A stretch of DNA of 19,368 bases from Candidatus Methanolliviera sp. GoM_oil (lineage in GTDB: Archaea > Halobacteriota > Methanoliparia > Methanoliparales > Methanoliparaceae), in contig CABGHG010000016.1 in assembly GCA_902158735.1 (NCBI GenBank), forward strand, positions 1-19,368. Reading direction: 5' to 3'. The notes under the pieces are model-generated. The model saw only the letters and a list, made by a program, of their open reading frames with translations. It was not told where the DNA came from and did not search any database. The first letter of the stretch is position 1; the number at the start of each line of letters is the position of its first letter. Position numbers and translations under genes: made by a program. Positions 17,968 to 19,368 of this stretch are shown piece after piece.

Positions 17968-18801
17968 ATGAGAGAAGATATGAGACGTATAGCGATATAT
18001 GGAAAGGGTGGAATAGGCAAATCGACGACCACACAGAACTTGACTGCGGCGCTTTCAACGATGGGCAAGCATATACTGCAGATCGGATGCGACCCGAAGG
18101 CGGATTCGACGAGGATGTTGATGGGTGGAAAGAGGCAGCGAACGGTGCTCGACACATTGAGGGAAGATGGAGCAGAGAACGTGAAGCTCGAAGATGTAAT
18201 GGAGATTGGATTCGGTGGAATAAAGTGCGTAGAAGCTGGAGGGCCAGAACCGGGCGTCGGCTGTGCTGGCAGAGGGATTATCACAGCGATAAATCTCTTG
18301 GAAGAGAATGGAGCATATACAGACGATCTGGACTTCGTATTTTATGACGTCTTGGGAGACGTCGTCTGTGGTGGATTTGCGATGCCGATGCGACAGGGGA
18401 AGGCAAAGGAGATATACCTTGTGGCGTCTGGCGAGATGATGGCACTCTACGCTGCAAATAATATCGCCAAAGCAATCACCAAGTTTGCAGAGCGCGGCGG
18501 AATCCGTCTTGGCGGTGTGATATGCAACTCGAGAAACGTGGAGAAAGAACTTGAACTTTTAGAAGCATTCTCGAATGCTATAGGAACACATCTTGTCTAT
18601 TTTATCCCGAGAGATCAGATTGTTCAGCGGGCGGAGATAAACAAGAAGACGGTCGTCGAATACGATCCGGAGTCGAATCAAGCGAAGGAATATTCCAAGT
18701 TTGCCAAGAACATCATCGAGAACGATGATTTTACTATTCCAACTCCTATTGAATATGAAGAGCTTGAAAAGTTGATGATTGACTTTGGAGCGATGGAATG
18801 A
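17968..18801 (+). CDS. nifH: Nitrogenase iron protein (dinitrogenase reductase)
   Basis: 277 residues. It carries electrons from ferredoxin or flavodoxin to the MoFe protein, coupled to MgATP hydrolysis. Seen: P-loop GKGGIGKST (12-20), CDPKADST (41-48, switch I region), the two cluster-binding cysteines Cys99 (GVGCAGRG) and Cys134 (DVVCGGFAMP), Arg102, the ADP-ribosylation position in bacteria, and YDVLGDVVCGG as switch II. It is close to methanogen NifH rather than to the CfbC protein of coenzyme F430 synthesis, and the following nifI genes confirm this. Start 17968 is taken because it sits behind AAGG; an in-frame ATG at 17980 gives MRRIAIYGKGG, as short as most homologues, and is equally possible. 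The stop overlaps the nifI1 start (ATGA). Confidence 0.95.
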   Translation: MREDMRRIAIYGKGGIGKSTTTQNLTAALSTMGKHILQIGCDPKADSTRMLMGGKRQRTVLDTLREDGAENVKLEDVMEIGFGGIKCVEAGGPEPGVGCAGRGIITAINLLEENGAYTDDLDFVFYDVLGDVVCGGFAMPMRQGKAKEIYLVASGEMMALYAANNIAKAITKFAERGGIRLGGVICNSRNVEKELELLEAFSNAIGTHLVYFIPRDQIVQRAEINKKTVVEYDPESNQAKEYSKFAKNIIENDDFTIPTPIEYEELEKLMIDFGAME

Positions 18802-19115
18802 AGATGGTGAGGGCGATCGTCAGGCCGGAGAAGGTGGAGGAGGTCGTCGATAGTTTGGAGAAAGAAGGTTTCATCGCGCTTACGAAGATCGACGTCTTCG
18901 GTAGAGGAAAGCAGAAGGGGATTCAGATTGGGCCCACGAGATACGATGAGCTTGCTAAGGTGATGTTGATGCTCGTGGTTGATGATGGGGATTGTGAAGA
19001 TGCAATAAAGACGATTCGAGAGAGTGCGAGGACAGGAAGTTTCGGAGACGGAAAGATATTCGTGACAGAAGTTGAGAAGGCATACACGATTAGAACAGGC
19101 AGACGGGGAGTTTGA
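18798..19115 (+). CDS. nifI1: Nitrogen regulatory PII-family protein NifI1
   Basis: 105 residues of the PII fold. MVRAIVRPEKVEEVVDSLEK opens the domain, GRGKQKGIQIGPTRYDEL is the short T-loop, and ARTGSFGDGKIFVTEVEKAY is the conserved C-terminal PII segment. In methanogens NifI1 and NifI2 form a complex that binds and inhibits the dinitrogenase when ammonium is present and is released by 2-oxoglutarate. The T-loop lacks the uridylylated Tyr motif of GlnB, which is expected for the NifI group. The start codon overlaps the nifH stop by four bases, so translation is probably coupled. It is followed after five bases by nifI2. Confidence 0.94.
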   Translation: MKMVRAIVRPEKVEEVVDSLEKEGFIALTKIDVFGRGKQKGIQIGPTRYDELAKVMLMLVVDDGDCEDAIKTIRESARTGSFGDGKIFVTEVEKAYTIRTGRRGV

Positions 19116-19120
19116 GATCG

Positions 19121-19368
19121 ATGAAGGAAGTGATTGCAATAATAAGGATGAATGCCGTTCAGAAAACGAAGAGGGCGCTTGCGGATATGGGCTTCCCATC
19201 GGTCACAGTGAAGGTGGTCTTCGGAAGAGGTAAACAGAAGGGGCTGCATATATCTCCTCCTGCCACTATCAGCCCGGAGGATGAGAAAGAAAGCGGTATG
19301 CGATATATTCCAAAGAGGATGATGATAATGGTCTTGCCAGATGAAAAGGTCAATGAGCTCGTCAAGAT
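19121..19368 (+). CDS. nifI2: Nitrogen regulatory PII-family protein NifI2, partial
   Basis: The first 82 residues are in the window. It opens MKEVIAIIRMNAVQKTKRAL, then GFPSVTVKVVFGRGKQKGLH, a longer insert in the T-loop (ISPPATISPEDEKESGMRY) and IPKRMMIMVLPDEKVNELVK at the edge. The longer loop is what separates NifI2 from NifI1. It partners NifI1 in post-translational control of nitrogenase. It starts 5 bases after the nifI1 stop; the C-terminal quarter and probably nifD and nifK lie to the right. Confidence 0.93.
   Translation, partial: MKEVIAIIRMNAVQKTKRALADMGFPSVTVKVVFGRGKQKGLHISPPATISPEDEKESGMRYIPKRMMIMVLPDEKVNELVK

Noticed and set aside
17968..18801. CfbC-type (coenzyme F430) or other NifH-like protein
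   Set aside because: The sequence keeps the full NifH signature and is followed directly by nifI1 and nifI2, which belong to nitrogenase operons.
18678..19249. Minus-strand frames of 173 and 108 codons
   Set aside because: They are shadows of nifH, nifI1 and nifI2.

Overview
This is a window from a euryarchaeal genome, most likely a methanogen or an MCR-bearing relative (an ANME or alkane-oxidising lineage). The evidence is an archaeal 16S-tRNA-Ala-23S-5S rRNA operon whose precursor carries bulge-helix-bulge processing stems, archaeal replication factor C (RfcL), TTTATATA-type TATA boxes, a methanogenesis-marker-2-like PurM-fold protein, a DUF2117-like protein, and the archaeal nifH-nifI1-nifI2 order. 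I could not place it below class level by eye. A lone enoyl-CoA hydratase and a lone sodium/solute symporter are mild hints towards a lineage that handles acyl-CoA or organic acids.

Layout. 1-2640: a leftward surface-polysaccharide-type cluster (PHP phosphoesterase, GT2 and GT4 glycosyltransferases) behind three tandem TATA boxes. 2749-7756: the leftward rRNA operon with its terminator, promoter and processing stems. 7787-9305: tRNA-His and rfcL, both leftward; rfcL is broken by one missing base. 9402-10373: the methanogenesis marker 2-like gene, rightward, divergent from rfcL. 10407-14677: a leftward block of gamma-class carbonic anhydrase-like protein, DUF2117-like protein, sodium/solute symporter and a UPF0104 membrane protein. 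14678-15289: a 612-base intergenic region holding a convincing unlisted 28-residue methionine-rich small gene. 15290-16173: enoyl-CoA hydratase and tRNA-Arg. 16332-17823: a class-I glutamine amidotransferase and a HAD-IIA phosphatase. 17830-19368: the start of the nitrogen-fixation operon (promoter with a palindrome, nifH, nifI1, partial nifI2).

How the parts work together. NifH is the nitrogenase iron protein, and NifI1/NifI2 are the PII-family pair known in archaea to switch nitrogenase activity with nitrogen status; the nif D/K genes would be expected just beyond the right edge. The PHP and two glycosyltransferases probably make or modify a cell-surface glycan or glycolipid. The rRNA operon is complete, and its two processing stems can be drawn base by base.

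Quality. Two protein genes (the GT4 gene at its start codon, and rfcL in its middle) each need exactly one inserted base to be intact. Single-base deletions in the assembly are the simplest explanation, but real mutations cannot be excluded from sequence alone.
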